Assembly: GCA_013297755.1 (NCBI GenBank)
Contig: JAAFIH010000011.1
Span: 1 to 64,000, forward strand
Direction: 5' to 3'
DNA length: 64,000 nt
Source of the DNA: Cytophagales bacterium
GTDB lineage: Bacteria > Bacteroidota > Bacteroidia > Cytophagales > UBA9547
Of this stretch, positions 25,989 to 34,427 are shown in pieces; the first letter of the stretch is position 1; each line of letters begins with the position of its first letter. The notes under the pieces were generated by a model that worked only from the letters and a program-made list of their open reading frames with translations, did no database searches and was not told the origin of the DNA. A program made the position numbers and the translations under genes.

Positions 25989-26546
25989 ATGGAACAAAAA
26001 CTAAATTACATTTTTGAATTGCACAAAACACTATCCACTGAAAACGTGATTTTAGTGTATGAAGGTGAGTTTTCGCAAGAAATTACCAAGTCAGTCCTAT
26101 CCATGGCCGAAAAAAACATGGAAACAACCAATGAAGACTTAAACATCAAGAAAAAAGTGTTTAATGTAATGGTAGAATGTCTGCAAAATATTTGCAAACA
26201 CTCAGAAGAGTTTGGTAGCGACAACGATGACTTCAATACAGCCATTTTTATGATTGGCAAAGAAGTTGATACTTATAAAATAACCTCTGGAAATGTTATT
26301 TATAATAACAAAATTGAAGGTCTAAAAGCAAAACTTCAGAAAATAAACTCTTTGGATAAAGAAGGTCTTAAAGAATATTATAAAAGCACACTTTCAAGCA
26401 CAGAGCTTTCAGAAAAAGGTGGAGCTGGGCTTGGATTTATAGACATGGCTCGAAAATCTGGACAAAAACTTGATTTCGAATTTACCAAAATTGACGAACA
26501 AATCTCGTTTTTTGCTCTACAATCGACTATTGCAAGAAATGCCTAA
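25989..26546 (+). CDS. siaB: SiaB-like protein kinase
   Basis: A 185-residue cytoplasmic protein matching the SiaB family, which phosphorylates SiaC. Visible blocks: MEQKLNYIFELHKTLSTENV, the ILVYEGEFSQEIT strand, the helix KKVFNVMVECLQNICKHSEE (the histidine-kinase-type ATPase N box with Glu and Asn), and SEKGGAGLGFIDMARKSGQ as the Gly-rich ATP lid. I placed the start at the ATG at 25989. A longer frame to 25905 would overlap the phosphatase gene and adds unrelated residues. It lies between the SiaA-like phosphatase and SiaC, the same order as in the known pathway. Confidence 0.85.
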   Translation: MEQKLNYIFELHKTLSTENVILVYEGEFSQEITKSVLSMAEKNMETTNEDLNIKKKVFNVMVECLQNICKHSEEFGSDNDDFNTAIFMIGKEVDTYKITSGNVIYNNKIEGLKAKLQKINSLDKEGLKEYYKSTLSSTELSEKGGAGLGFIDMARKSGQKLDFEFTKIDEQISFFALQSTIARNA

Positions 26547-26581
26547 TCAAAAACTAAAAATTAATCATAAATCTAAAAACA

Positions 26582-26950
26582 ATGAACAATATAAATTTAG
26601 AAGGAACTGAAGATACACCAAAAATTATTTTAGATCCTAATAATAACATCTTTGAAATTTCAGGCCGTTCACTGCCCGAAGATTGTGCTACTTTCTACAA
26701 ACCAATTTTAGATTGGCTTGCAGCTTATGAGCCTTCAAAAAAACTAAACTTTGAAATAAAACTTGATTATTTCAATACAGCGTCTTCAAAAATGATTTTG
26801 GATATGCTCATAAGATTAGAAAAAATCAAAAACAAAGGCAAAGATGTAGTCGTAACTTGGTATTATAGCGAAGACGATGAAGATATGCAAGAAGCTGGAG
26901 AAGAGTTTTCTGAACTTGTTGAAGTTCCATTTGAAGTAAAATCTTTATAA
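26582..26950 (+). CDS. siaC: SiaC-like regulatory phosphoprotein
   Basis: A 122-residue protein of the SiaC (formerly DUF1987) family. Characteristic stretches are INLEGTEDTPKIILDPNNN at the start, FEISGRSLPEDCATFYKPIL, and LDYFNTASSKMILDMLIRLE, which holds the Thr/Ser predicted to be phosphorylated. In Pseudomonas unphosphorylated SiaC activates the diguanylate cyclase SiaD. No such enzyme is visible here, so the output of the switch in this organism is unknown. It closes the run cheR-cheB-GAF-siaA-like-siaB. Confidence 0.88.
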   Translation: MNNINLEGTEDTPKIILDPNNNIFEISGRSLPEDCATFYKPILDWLAAYEPSKKLNFEIKLDYFNTASSKMILDMLIRLEKIKNKGKDVVVTWYYSEDDEDMQEAGEEFSELVEVPFEVKSL

Positions 26951-27113
26951 CCTATAAAAGGATGTTTTTTTCTTAGAATAAAAAAATATACATGTTACTG
27001 AAAAAATAAACATATTTGGTAATATTTATTTTTTTTATAAAAGCAACTTTCTAATAAGATTTTAGCTTTAAAGACATAAAAAAACATTCACATTCATTGA
27101 TAATTTTTGAAAA

Positions 27114-27278
27114 ATGAATAAAAAACAAGATATAGCTTTGTTTGTAGCAATAGGTGCAATTTTGGGTGGTATTATAACACTATTTTTTGCACCTGCCAAA
27201 GGTAGTGAAACAAGACAAAAAGCCAAAAATAGCTTTGACGATTTGATTCAAAAAATAAAAAACTTTATCTATTCATAA
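27114..27278 (+). CDS. YtxH-domain small membrane protein
   Basis: A 54-residue protein. A single N-terminal membrane helix (ALFVAIGAILGGIITLFFAP) runs into the motif PAKGSETRQKAKNSFDDL, the pattern of the YtxH/gas-vesicle-like family of small envelope proteins. The ATG at 27114 follows a non-coding spacer of about 160 bp. Members are often stress-induced, but the role is unknown. The next gene starts 36 bp downstream. Confidence 0.75.
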   Translation: MNKKQDIALFVAIGAILGGIITLFFAPAKGSETRQKAKNSFDDLIQKIKNFIYS

Positions 27279-27313
27279 GTCAAAAAATATTTTTAAAAGT
27301 ATATATTCTTACT

Positions 27314-27826
27314 ATGGCTTTAATAAAATCAGTCGAAGAAATTACTCCAAAACTAGGCGAAAACTCTTGGATGGCCGAAAATGCTACTTTGATTGGTAAA
27401 CTTACTGCTGGTACAGATTGTACTTTTTGGTTCAACTCAGTAGTAAGAGCAGATGTAAACACTATCGTTTTGGGCAACAAAGTAAATGTTCAGGATGGTG
27501 CCTGTATTCATTGTACATATCTCAAACATAGCACTATCATTGGCAATAATGTTTCGATAGGCCATCATGCTATAGTGCATGGTTGTACCATCGAAGACAA
27601 CGTACTTGTAGGAATGGGAGCTATCATTATGGATGGTGCTTACATCGAAAAAAATAGTATTATCGCAGCAGGTGCAGTCGTTTTGGAAGGTACAAAAGTA
27701 GCCACAGGAAGTATTTTTGCAGGTGTTCCTGCCAAAAAAGTAAAAGAATTAAGCCAAGAACAAACCCAACAATTAATAGAACGAATAGCCAACAATTATA
27801 CCATGTATGCAGATTGGTTTAGATAA
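27314..27826 (+). CDS. Gamma carbonic anhydrase family protein
   Basis: A 170-residue left-handed beta-helix protein of the gamma-class carbonic anhydrase/YrdA group. Hexapeptide repeats run through residues 20-150. The metal-ligand histidines appear as GACIHCTYLKH (about 62), IGHHAIVHGC (about 88-94). The Arg and Asp of VVRADVNTI correspond to the conserved pair near the active site. Whether it hydrates CO2 or has another acyl-related role is uncertain for this subgroup. It precedes dprA by 11 bp and is probably cotranscribed. Confidence 0.9.
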   Translation: MALIKSVEEITPKLGENSWMAENATLIGKLTAGTDCTFWFNSVVRADVNTIVLGNKVNVQDGACIHCTYLKHSTIIGNNVSIGHHAIVHGCTIEDNVLVGMGAIIMDGAYIEKNSIIAAGAVVLEGTKVATGSIFAGVPAKKVKELSQEQTQQLIERIANNYTMYADWFR

Positions 27827-27837
27827 TTTTTTTGTAA

Positions 27838-28956
27838 ATGACAGAACTAAACGAAGCAGAAAAAATTTATCAAATTGCCATTGGCATGGTGCCTGGTGTG
27901 GGCAATTTACTAACCAAACAGTTGGTAAGTTATTGTGGTTCGGCTGAAAATATTTTTAAAACTACCAAATCCAAACTTGTCAAAATACCAAATATAGGCG
28001 AAATTATTGCGAGTCAAATCATAGCGTCTGATGTCATACAACGAGCCGAAAAAGAATTAGAAAAAGCAAAAAAGGAAAATATAAAAATTGTATTTTTTAC
28101 AGATGACGACTTCCCAAAAAGACTAAAACAATTTCCTGATGCTCCATCATTATTGTATATAAAAGGAAATATTGATCTCAACCAACCAAAGACTATTGGT
28201 ATCGTTGGCACTCGCAATGCTACCGAATACGGCAAAGCCATGACCGAGCAGATTATAAAAGATTTCTCGACCTACAATCCATTGATAGTCAGCGGGTTAG
28301 CTTATGGAATAGATATAGCTGCCCACAAATCAGCTTTGAAAAACAACCTTTCTACTTTAGGTGTAATGGCTAGTGGTATCGATATTATTTATCCTGCAGT
28401 ACATAAGAACATAGCAAAAGAAATGCAAAATGTAGGTGGAATCATTACCGAAAACCCTATTGGTACAATACCAGATGCACCACGATTTCCTGCACGAAAT
28501 AGAATTATTGCTGGATTATCTGATATTTTAATTGTAGTAGAGGCAGCCGAAAAAGGGGGTGCTCTCATTACAGCAGAAATAGCCAACGACTATGGCGTAG
28601 ATGTATATGCAGTACCTGGTCGAGCTACCGACAAATACTCGCTAGGATGCAATAAATTAATCAGTACAAATAAAGCATCAATTTATCAAAATGCACAAGA
28701 TTTAATTGAACTTTTGAACTGGGATTCAAAATCTCAAACAAAAAAAAGTAAGAATATAGAACAAATTGATGTAGGACTTGAAGGTGATGAAAAAAAAATA
28801 TTTGACATTATTACTCTAAATCCTAACATAACCATAGATGATTTGGCTTGGAAAGCCGAAATTAATATCAATAAAATAAGTAACACTATACTGCAACTCG
28901 AGTTTAAGAATATAATTCAAACAATGCCTGGCAAAAAATTCAAAATTTTAATCTAG
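27838..28956 (+). CDS. dprA: DNA-processing protein DprA
   Basis: A 372-residue DprA/Smf protein that loads RecA on incoming single-stranded DNA during natural transformation. An N-terminal helix-hairpin-helix region (about 10-65, KIPNIGEIIASQI) precedes the Rossmann-like core (about 75-290). The core carries TIGIVGTRNATEYGKAMTEQ, IVSGLAYGIDIAAHKSALK, PARNRIIAGLSDILIVVEAA and YAVPGRATDKYSLGCNKLI. The C-terminus (about 310-372) looks like the winged-helix domain. It suggests that this lineage is capable of DNA uptake, though other com genes are not in the window. Confidence 0.95.
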   Translation: MTELNEAEKIYQIAIGMVPGVGNLLTKQLVSYCGSAENIFKTTKSKLVKIPNIGEIIASQIIASDVIQRAEKELEKAKKENIKIVFFTDDDFPKRLKQFPDAPSLLYIKGNIDLNQPKTIGIVGTRNATEYGKAMTEQIIKDFSTYNPLIVSGLAYGIDIAAHKSALKNNLSTLGVMASGIDIIYPAVHKNIAKEMQNVGGIITENPIGTIPDAPRFPARNRIIAGLSDILIVVEAAEKGGALITAEIANDYGVDVYAVPGRATDKYSLGCNKLISTNKASIYQNAQDLIELLNWDSKSQTKKSKNIEQIDVGLEGDEKKIFDIITLNPNITIDDLAWKAEININKISNTILQLEFKNIIQTMPGKKFKILI

Positions 28957-29003
28957 TTACTAAACAATATTTAAATATTATATAAGTTATTGCTTTAATA
29001 TAT

Positions 29004-29011
29004 TAATTTTG
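29004..29011 (+). promoter_or_regulatory. Candidate -7 promoter box for the Wzz-like gene
   Basis: TAATTTTG fits TAnnTTTG and lies 23 bp before the start codon at 29035. No clear -33 TTTG is found at the usual spacing. Confidence 0.4.
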
Positions 29012-29034
29012 ACAAAAAATAAAATAAATAAAAT

Positions 29035-29889
29035 ATGCAGCAAATAGAAATAAATCTATTTCAATTTTACAAATCAGTAATAAAGCGACCAAAAACTTTT
29101 GCAATATCAACTTTAATTATTATTGCATCTACCATTATATATGCTATTTTATTACCAATTGAGTATAACTCAAAAGTAATATTTTATTGCTTAAGAGAAG
29201 AAGAAGCAGATCCTAAATTATTCGACCATTTGCTTCCTGTTGATTATAGAGATAATGCAGAAAAGTTTATGGCATTTGGCCAAAGCAGACAAATAAAAGA
29301 AGTAATATCTAAAAAGTATAATTTAATAAATAGGTATGATTTAGATACAACCCTCAATAGAAATATTTTAAAAGATATGTTATTTAAGCAGATTGATAAA
29401 AACATTTTATTTCAGCGAGCACCAAATGGAGGAATTGAAATATCCGTTTTTGATAAAGACAAAGACACTGTTGCTCTTATTGCAAACGATGTAGCACAAC
29501 TAATAAACGATAACTTTGCATCAATAATTCAAAAAAGAAATTTAATTATTAGAGAAACACACCAAAAAAGGCTATCAGCAATAAAATCTGGTGTTGATGA
29601 AATTCTTACACATATAACAGCACTTGAGAAAGATAAAAAAAGTAATAAATACCTTGATTTACTACAAAAATTGAAAATTGAAAATCAAAATTATGCTTTA
29701 CAAAAACTAAAGTGCGACCAATTTGAAATATTTGTAAATACAAAAATAAATACAATAGAAATATTAGAGAATGCGCAACCAGCCCTAAAAAAAGCCAAAC
29801 CAAAGCGTTCTATTATAGTTATCATTGGTACGTTTCTAGGCGTATTGTTATGGATTATTGGTTTTACTATTTATGATTCAAAAAAATAA
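29035..29889 (+). CDS. Wzz-like polysaccharide chain-length/co-polymerase protein
   Basis: A 284-residue protein with the topology of Wzz/PCP proteins. A cytoplasmic N-terminus of about 20 residues leads to TM1 at about 23-42 (FAISTLIIIASTIIYAILLP), then a long periplasmic domain with a coiled-coil segment (about 165-245) and TM2 at about 258-278 (IIVIIGTFLGVLLWIIGFTI). The first membrane segment is followed by IEYNSKVIFYC, like the VxPxY-type strand in PCP proteins. It probably influences the length of a surface polysaccharide. No polysaccharide gene is adjacent, so the pathway cannot be named. Confidence 0.65.
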   Translation: MQQIEINLFQFYKSVIKRPKTFAISTLIIIASTIIYAILLPIEYNSKVIFYCLREEEADPKLFDHLLPVDYRDNAEKFMAFGQSRQIKEVISKKYNLINRYDLDTTLNRNILKDMLFKQIDKNILFQRAPNGGIEISVFDKDKDTVALIANDVAQLINDNFASIIQKRNLIIRETHQKRLSAIKSGVDEILTHITALEKDKKSNKYLDLLQKLKIENQNYALQKLKCDQFEIFVNTKINTIEILENAQPALKKAKPKRSIIVIIGTFLGVLLWIIGFTIYDSKK

Positions 29890-29913
29890 ATCATCTTAAA
29901 TTAAAAAAATAAA

Positions 29914-30606
29914 ATGAAAAAATTAATCATCGCTTTGTCAATTTCTTACTCTTGTATCCATGCTCAAAAAGTTTTAGTTTCAGAAACGGTAGAAATTATT
30001 GCAGAAAAAAACATACTTGGTTTGTCTACAACCTTAGAATTAGATGAAGATTTAGTAAGAGATGCCTGGGAAAAAAAAATGAAAGAATGGGGTGGATATA
30101 AAAGCAAAAGCAAAATATATACTTGCGAAAAAGCATTTATTCCATCTATTGCAAATGCTCCATTTAGAGTAATATCTAAAGTTGCAACTACTAAAAAAGG
30201 AGTTGTAGTTTGGTACACTTTTGAAGATAGCACTGTGGTACTAAATGCCACCTCCAGCCCAAAAACATATACAAATGCTACTAAATTGCTCCATGATTTT
30301 GGATTAGAACAATATATTTTTGACATCAATAACCAAATAAAAGATGCAGAAAAAGTACTATCCACAACTGTAAAAGAACAAGAGAAAATGATTTCTAAAG
30401 GCGAGGACATAAAATCTAGTATGGCTGATAACAGAAGCGAAAAAGTAAAACTTGAACAAAAACTAAAAGATAACGAAAAAGAATTTGTGCAACTCAAAGC
30501 CGATAGTGAGGCAAATCTAATCAATCAGAAAACTGCCAACGAAAATGTAGAAAAAATGAAACGTGCAGTAGAGGTTGTACGTAGTAAAATATCTAAAGTT
30601 GAATAA
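29914..30606 (+). CDS. Exported coiled-coil protein of unknown function
   Basis: A 230-residue protein. A signal peptide (MKKLIIALSISYSCIHAQ) is followed by a mixed alpha/beta region (about 20-130) containing DAWEKKMKEWGGYKSK and VVWYTFEDSTVVLNA. A long charged coiled coil then runs from about 130 to the end (KDAEKVLSTTVKEQEKMISK and onwards). I do not recognise a family. It sits between the Wzz-like gene and the rhodanese-thioredoxin gene on the same strand with short gaps, so cotranscription is likely. Periplasmic or outer-membrane location is inferred. Confidence 0.65.
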   Translation: MKKLIIALSISYSCIHAQKVLVSETVEIIAEKNILGLSTTLELDEDLVRDAWEKKMKEWGGYKSKSKIYTCEKAFIPSIANAPFRVISKVATTKKGVVVWYTFEDSTVVLNATSSPKTYTNATKLLHDFGLEQYIFDINNQIKDAEKVLSTTVKEQEKMISKGEDIKSSMADNRSEKVKLEQKLKDNEKEFVQLKADSEANLINQKTANENVEKMKRAVEVVRSKISKVE

Positions 30607-30627
30607 CGTATTTATCCATTTAAGAAA

Positions 30628-31317
30628 ATGAAAAAGATTTTATTTATCGTTTTTTTGCATTCCTTTATTTTTGTAAAAGCACAGAAAATAGAACTTTTAC
30701 CGCCCAAAAGTTTCGAAAAAAAAATAATTTCTGTACCCAATCCACAAATATTGGATGTGCGTACGTTAGAAGAGTTTAAAAATGGAGCCATAGAAAATTC
30801 TTTAAACGCAGACTTCAATAATCAAGAGGAGTTCAAAGAATATATTACTTATTTAGATAAATCAAAACCGATTTTTGTTTATTGTTTTTCTGGAGGTCGT
30901 AGTGCTGAGGCAAGTAAAATTTTAGCTTCAAATGGCTTCAGTACTATTTATAATCTCGAGGGAGGTTATAAAGATTGGCTATCGAAAAAAAAACCTGTTG
31001 GAGCCGAAAATATTTACAAAGGAATGACCAATGTAGATTTTATGAATCTTATCAAATCTGATTTGCCTGTATTGACAGTATTTTCGGCCAAGTGGTGTCC
31101 TCCATGCAAACAACTTGCTCCAATTATTAATCAAATAGAGGTCGAAAATAAAAATATAAAAGTTGTAAAAATAGATGTAGACCTCGAAAAAGATCTTTGT
31201 GCTAGGCTTGGGGTTGATAAATATCCATCTATAGTACTTTTCAAAGATCAAAAAGAGGCTTGGTCTAATGTTGGCTTTATAGAAAAATCAAAATTAATAG
31301 AAGCTATCTCAAAATAA
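30628..31317 (+). CDS. Exported rhodanese-thioredoxin fusion protein
   Basis: A 229-residue two-domain redox protein. A signal peptide (about 1-18) is followed by a rhodanese domain (about 25-115) with LDVRTLEEFKNGAI and the active-site loop VYCFSGGRSAEA, whose Cys carries persulfide sulfur. A thioredoxin domain (about 130-229) contains FSAKWCPPCKQLAP, a WCxxC redox site, and KYPSIVLFKDQ with the conserved cis-Pro. Together they could handle sulfane sulfur and disulfides in the periplasm. It ends about 80 bp before tRNA-Thr. The fusion is known in Bacteroidota; its precise substrate is not. Confidence 0.88.
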   Translation: MKKILFIVFLHSFIFVKAQKIELLPPKSFEKKIISVPNPQILDVRTLEEFKNGAIENSLNADFNNQEEFKEYITYLDKSKPIFVYCFSGGRSAEASKILASNGFSTIYNLEGGYKDWLSKKKPVGAENIYKGMTNVDFMNLIKSDLPVLTVFSAKWCPPCKQLAPIINQIEVENKNIKVVKIDVDLEKDLCARLGVDKYPSIVLFKDQKEAWSNVGFIEKSKLIEAISK

Positions 31318-31348
31318 TTAAAAAATATTTCAAAAAATAATTATAATA

Positions 31349-31380
31349 TTTTGCAAATTAAAATAAGATTTCTATTTTTG
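31349..31380 (+). promoter_or_regulatory. Bacteroidota-type promoter for tRNA-Thr
   Basis: TTTTG at 31349-31353, then 19 bases, then TATTTTTG at 31373-31380 match the -33/-7 consensus TTTG-N19-TAnnTTTG exactly. The tRNA begins 19 bases after the -7 box. This is the clearest promoter in the window and supports the phylum assignment. Confidence 0.85.
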
Positions 31381-31398
31381 CAATCCCAATAGGGAAAA

Positions 31399-31471
<73 letters not shown>

Positions 31472-31476
31472 CTTTA

Positions 31477-31511
31477 AAAAACCGCTAAAGTTAAATTTAG
31501 CGGTTTTTTTG
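31477..31511 (+). terminator. Terminator after tRNA-Thr
   Basis: AAACCGCTAAA and TTTAGCGGTTT form a strong hairpin with a short loop, followed by a run of T. It lies 5 bases after the tRNA. Confidence 0.9.
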
Positions 31512-31527
31512 TTTTAATGTTTATTTT

Positions 31528-32898
31528 ATGCAAAAAACAGTTGTTATTAATGTAGTTGGGCTTACAAGCAAACTCTTGCCCAAAATGCCATTTCTAGCAG
31601 ATTGGGTAAAATCAAAAAATATTACTACTATTCGACCTTGTGTCCCTGCTGTTACTTGCACAGCTCAAGCCACATATCTTACTGGCAAAACTGCCGAATT
31701 TCATGGTATTATAGGCAATGGTTGGTGGTATGCTGATACTAAAGAAGTAAGATTTTGGCAACAAAGCAATGCTTTAATCCAAAGTCCTTTGCTATGGGAT
31801 GAACTTAAAAATATAAACCCTAACATAACAGTTTGTAATATGTTTTGGTGGTTTAATATGTATGCGAATGTAGATGTTAGCTGCACACCAAGACCACAGT
31901 ATAGAGCCGATGGACAGAAAATACCTGATATTTATACTTTTCCAAGTTCCTTGAGAGATGAATTACAACAAAAATTGGGTCAATTTCCACTTTTTCATTT
32001 TTGGGGTCCCAAAACAAGTATTAAATCTAGCCAATGGATTGCAGAAGCCAGTATTATTGCTGATAAATCAAAAAATCCAACACTTACTTTTATTTATTTG
32101 CCTCACCTTGATTATAATATACAAAGATTTGGCAATGATTTTTCAAAAATCAGCAATGATTTAGTTGAAATTGATACTGTTTTAAAACAACTTATTCAAT
32201 ACTATGAGTCGAATGATACAAATATTGTCATTTTATCAGAATATGGGATTACTGATGTTAATAAACCTATTCATATCAACAGAATATTACGAATAAATAA
32301 CTATATTTCGGTAAGAATTGAAAATAAATTAGAAATATTAGATGCTGGTGCAAGCCAAGCGTTTGCAGTTGCTGATCATCAAGTGGCACATGTATATATA
32401 AAAGATAAAGAAAATATTGAAAAAATAAAATTATTACTCGAAAATACTGATGGAGTTGAAAAAGTATTTTATAAAAACGATGCTAAAGTAGGATTAAACC
32501 ACTCAAGATGTGGCGATTTAATTGTGATTGCAGCCGATAATTGTTGGTTTACATACTATTTTTGGCTTGACGATGCCTTTGCACCTGACTATGCTCGTAT
32601 GGTAGATATTCATAAAAAACCTGGCTATGATCCAGCAGAAATGATAATTAATAAAAAAATTAAATTTCCAATCCTTACTATTATTTGGAAATTATTGAAG
32701 AAAAAACTAGGATTCAGAACTATTATGGATATTATTTCTATTGATGCAAATGATATCAAAGGATCGCATGGGAAAATTCCAAAAGATAAAAATGATTTTC
32801 CAATTTATATATCAAATCAAAAAAATATACCTCACTTAATAGATGCAATTGAGGTCTATCATTTGCTTAAAAATGAAGTTATAAGTTATAAGTTATAA
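31528..32898 (+). CDS. Alkaline phosphatase family / nucleotide pyrophosphatase-phosphodiesterase-like protein
   Basis: A 456-residue member of the alkaline phosphatase superfamily, closest in pattern to type I phosphodiesterases/nucleotide pyrophosphatases. The N-terminal strand VVINVVGLTSKLL carries an altered metal site (usually VxxDG). The catalytic Thr lies in PAVTCTAQATYLTGK (about residues 40-53). Further metal-binding segments are LPHLDYNIQRFG and SEYGITDV. A C-terminal GSHGKIPKD supplies the last histidine. There is no signal peptide. A related protein occurs in Ebo-type membrane-compound clusters, but no Ebo genes are here. The stop codon lies inside a 7-bp tandem repeat. Confidence 0.82.
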   Translation: MQKTVVINVVGLTSKLLPKMPFLADWVKSKNITTIRPCVPAVTCTAQATYLTGKTAEFHGIIGNGWWYADTKEVRFWQQSNALIQSPLLWDELKNINPNITVCNMFWWFNMYANVDVSCTPRPQYRADGQKIPDIYTFPSSLRDELQQKLGQFPLFHFWGPKTSIKSSQWIAEASIIADKSKNPTLTFIYLPHLDYNIQRFGNDFSKISNDLVEIDTVLKQLIQYYESNDTNIVILSEYGITDVNKPIHINRILRINNYISVRIENKLEILDAGASQAFAVADHQVAHVYIKDKENIEKIKLLLENTDGVEKVFYKNDAKVGLNHSRCGDLIVIAADNCWFTYYFWLDDAFAPDYARMVDIHKKPGYDPAEMIINKKIKFPILTIIWKLLKKKLGFRTIMDIISIDANDIKGSHGKIPKDKNDFPIYISNQKNIPHLIDAIEVYHLLKNEVISYKL

Positions 32899-32909
32899 GT
32901 TATAAGTTT
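32882..32909. repeat. 7-bp tandem repeat (GTTATAA) over the end of the phosphodiesterase gene
   Basis: About four copies of GTTATAA. The repeat encodes the last residues (VISYKL) and supplies the stop codon of the upstream gene, so a change in copy number would shift the C-terminus only slightly. Confidence 0.85.
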
Positions 32910-32970
32910 TGATTTTTAATTAACTTATAACATATTTAATTTAGATAAATTTAAAAAATACATAAAAAGT

Positions 32971-33145
32971 ATTTCAAAATAATATCAAAATAATATCAAA
33001 AAAATATCAAAAAAATATCAAAAAAATATCAAAAAAATATCAAAAAAATATCAAAAAAATATCAAAATAATATCAAAATAATATCAAAATAATATCAAAA
33101 TAATATCAAAATAATATCAAAATAATATCAAAATAATATCAAAAT
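32971..33145. repeat. 11-bp tandem repeat (ATATCAAAATA), about 15 copies, abutting tyrS
   Basis: Fifteen units of ATATCAAAANA plus one degenerate first unit (ATTTCAAAATA). Outer units read ATATCAAAATA, while the central block reads ATATCAAAAAA. The last unit runs straight into the ATG of tyrS (AAAATAATGAC). The A-tracts recur every 11 bp, about one helical turn, which predicts bent DNA. The repeat occupies the whole promoter and leader region of tyrS. Confidence 0.95.
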
Positions 33146-33146
33146 A

Positions 33147-34427
33147 ATGACTTTTATAGAAGATTTAAAATGGCGTGGAATGGTGCATGACATTATGCCT
33201 GGCACCGAACAAATGCTCGAAAAAGAAATGGTTACTGCATACGTAGGCGTAGACCCCACTGCTGATTCTATGCACGTAGGCCACTTAGTATCTGTAATGA
33301 TGCTCAAGCATTTGCAAATGGCTGGCCACAAGCCTATTTTGGTTGTAGGTGGTGCTACTGGTATGATAGGTGATCCTTCTGGCAAATCGGCCGAAAGGAA
33401 TTTACTCTCTGAAGATGTTTTGCAACATAATGTAGAAAGCCTTAAAAATCAAATGCGTAAGTTTTTGGATTTTAATACTTCAAAAAATCCAGCTGAGTTA
33501 TTGAATAATTATGACTGGATGAAAGATTTTAGTTTTCTTACTTTTTTAAGGGACATTGGAAAACACCTCACCGTGAGCTACATGATGAGCAAAGATTCTG
33601 TCCAAAAAAGATTAGAAACTGGACTTTCGTTTACAGAATTTAGCTACCAATTATTGCAAGGATATGATTTTTATTGGCTTTATACCCACAAAAATTGCAA
33701 ATTACAACTTGGTGGGTCCGACCAATGGGGAAATATTGTTACAGGCACCGAGCTCATTCGCAGAAAAGCAAATGGCGAAGCATTCGCTCTTACTTGCCCT
33801 TTGATGGTAAAATCAGATGGACAAAAATTTGGAAAAACCGAAAGTGGCACAGTTTGGCTCGACCCAACTAAAACCTCGCCTTATCGTTTTTATCAATTTT
33901 GGCTCAATTCGGCCGATGTTGATGTGGCAGCTTGGATTAAAATTTTTACTTTAAAATCTAAAGAAGAGATAGAAAAACTACAAGCCGCCCATAAAGAAGC
34001 ACCTCATTTGAGAATTTTGCAAAAAGCATTGGCAGAAGATGTTACAGTGAGGGTTCATAGCCAAATTGACCTTGATAATGCCATTGAGGCCTCTGAAATA
34101 CTTTTTGGAAAAGGCACTACTGAAACACTACAAAAACTAGATGAAGATACATTTTTGGCAATTTTTGATGGGGTAACCCAAATTTCAATCAATAAAGATG
34201 TTTTTGAAAATACATCAACAGTGGCTGATTTGCTTTCAAATATTACCCAAAACCAAATATTTCCATCAAAAGGAGAAGCCAAAAAAATGATTGAGGGCGG
34301 AGGTGTAAGTATCAACAAACAAAAAATTGATAGCCCATCACAAAAATTAATATTTAATTTAATAAGACAAAAATATTTACTTGTTCAAAAAGGTAAGAAA
34401 AACTATTATATAATTTCAATACAATAA
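33147..34427 (+). CDS. tyrS: Tyrosyl-tRNA synthetase
   Basis: A 426-residue class I synthetase charging tRNA-Tyr. The HIGH motif appears as HVGH in [18 protein letters not shown] (about 36-53), the tyrosine pocket as [14 protein letters not shown], and [13 protein letters not shown] follows. The KMSKS loop is KFGKTESG (about 231-238). The C-terminal S4 RNA-binding domain (about 355-420) has [19 protein letters not shown]. The length is typical. It has no conventional leader: the 11-bp tandem repeat abuts the start codon. A MITE-like element begins two bases after the stop. Confidence 0.97.
   Translation: MTFIEDLKWRGMVHDIMPGTEQMLEKEMVTAYVGVDPTADSMHVGHLVSVMMLKHLQMAGHKPILVVGGATGMIGDPSGKSAERNLLSEDVLQHNVESLKNQMRKFLDFNTSKNPAELLNNYDWMKDFSFLTFLRDIGKHLTVSYMMSKDSVQKRLETGLSFTEFSYQLLQGYDFYWLYTHKNCKLQLGGSDQWGNIVTGTELIRRKANGEAFALTCPLMVKSDGQKFGKTESGTVWLDPTKTSPYRFYQFWLNSADVDVAAWIKIFTLKSKEEIEKLQAAHKEAPHLRILQKALAEDVTVRVHSQIDLDNAIEASEILFGKGTTETLQKLDEDTFLAIFDGVTQISINKDVFENTSTVADLLSNITQNQIFPSKGEAKKMIEGGGVSINKQKIDSPSQKLIFNLIRQKYLLVQKGKKNYYIISIQ

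Noticed and set aside
32971-33145. CRISPR array upstream of tyrS
   Set aside because: The 11-bp units are contiguous with no unique spacers, so this is a simple tandem repeat.
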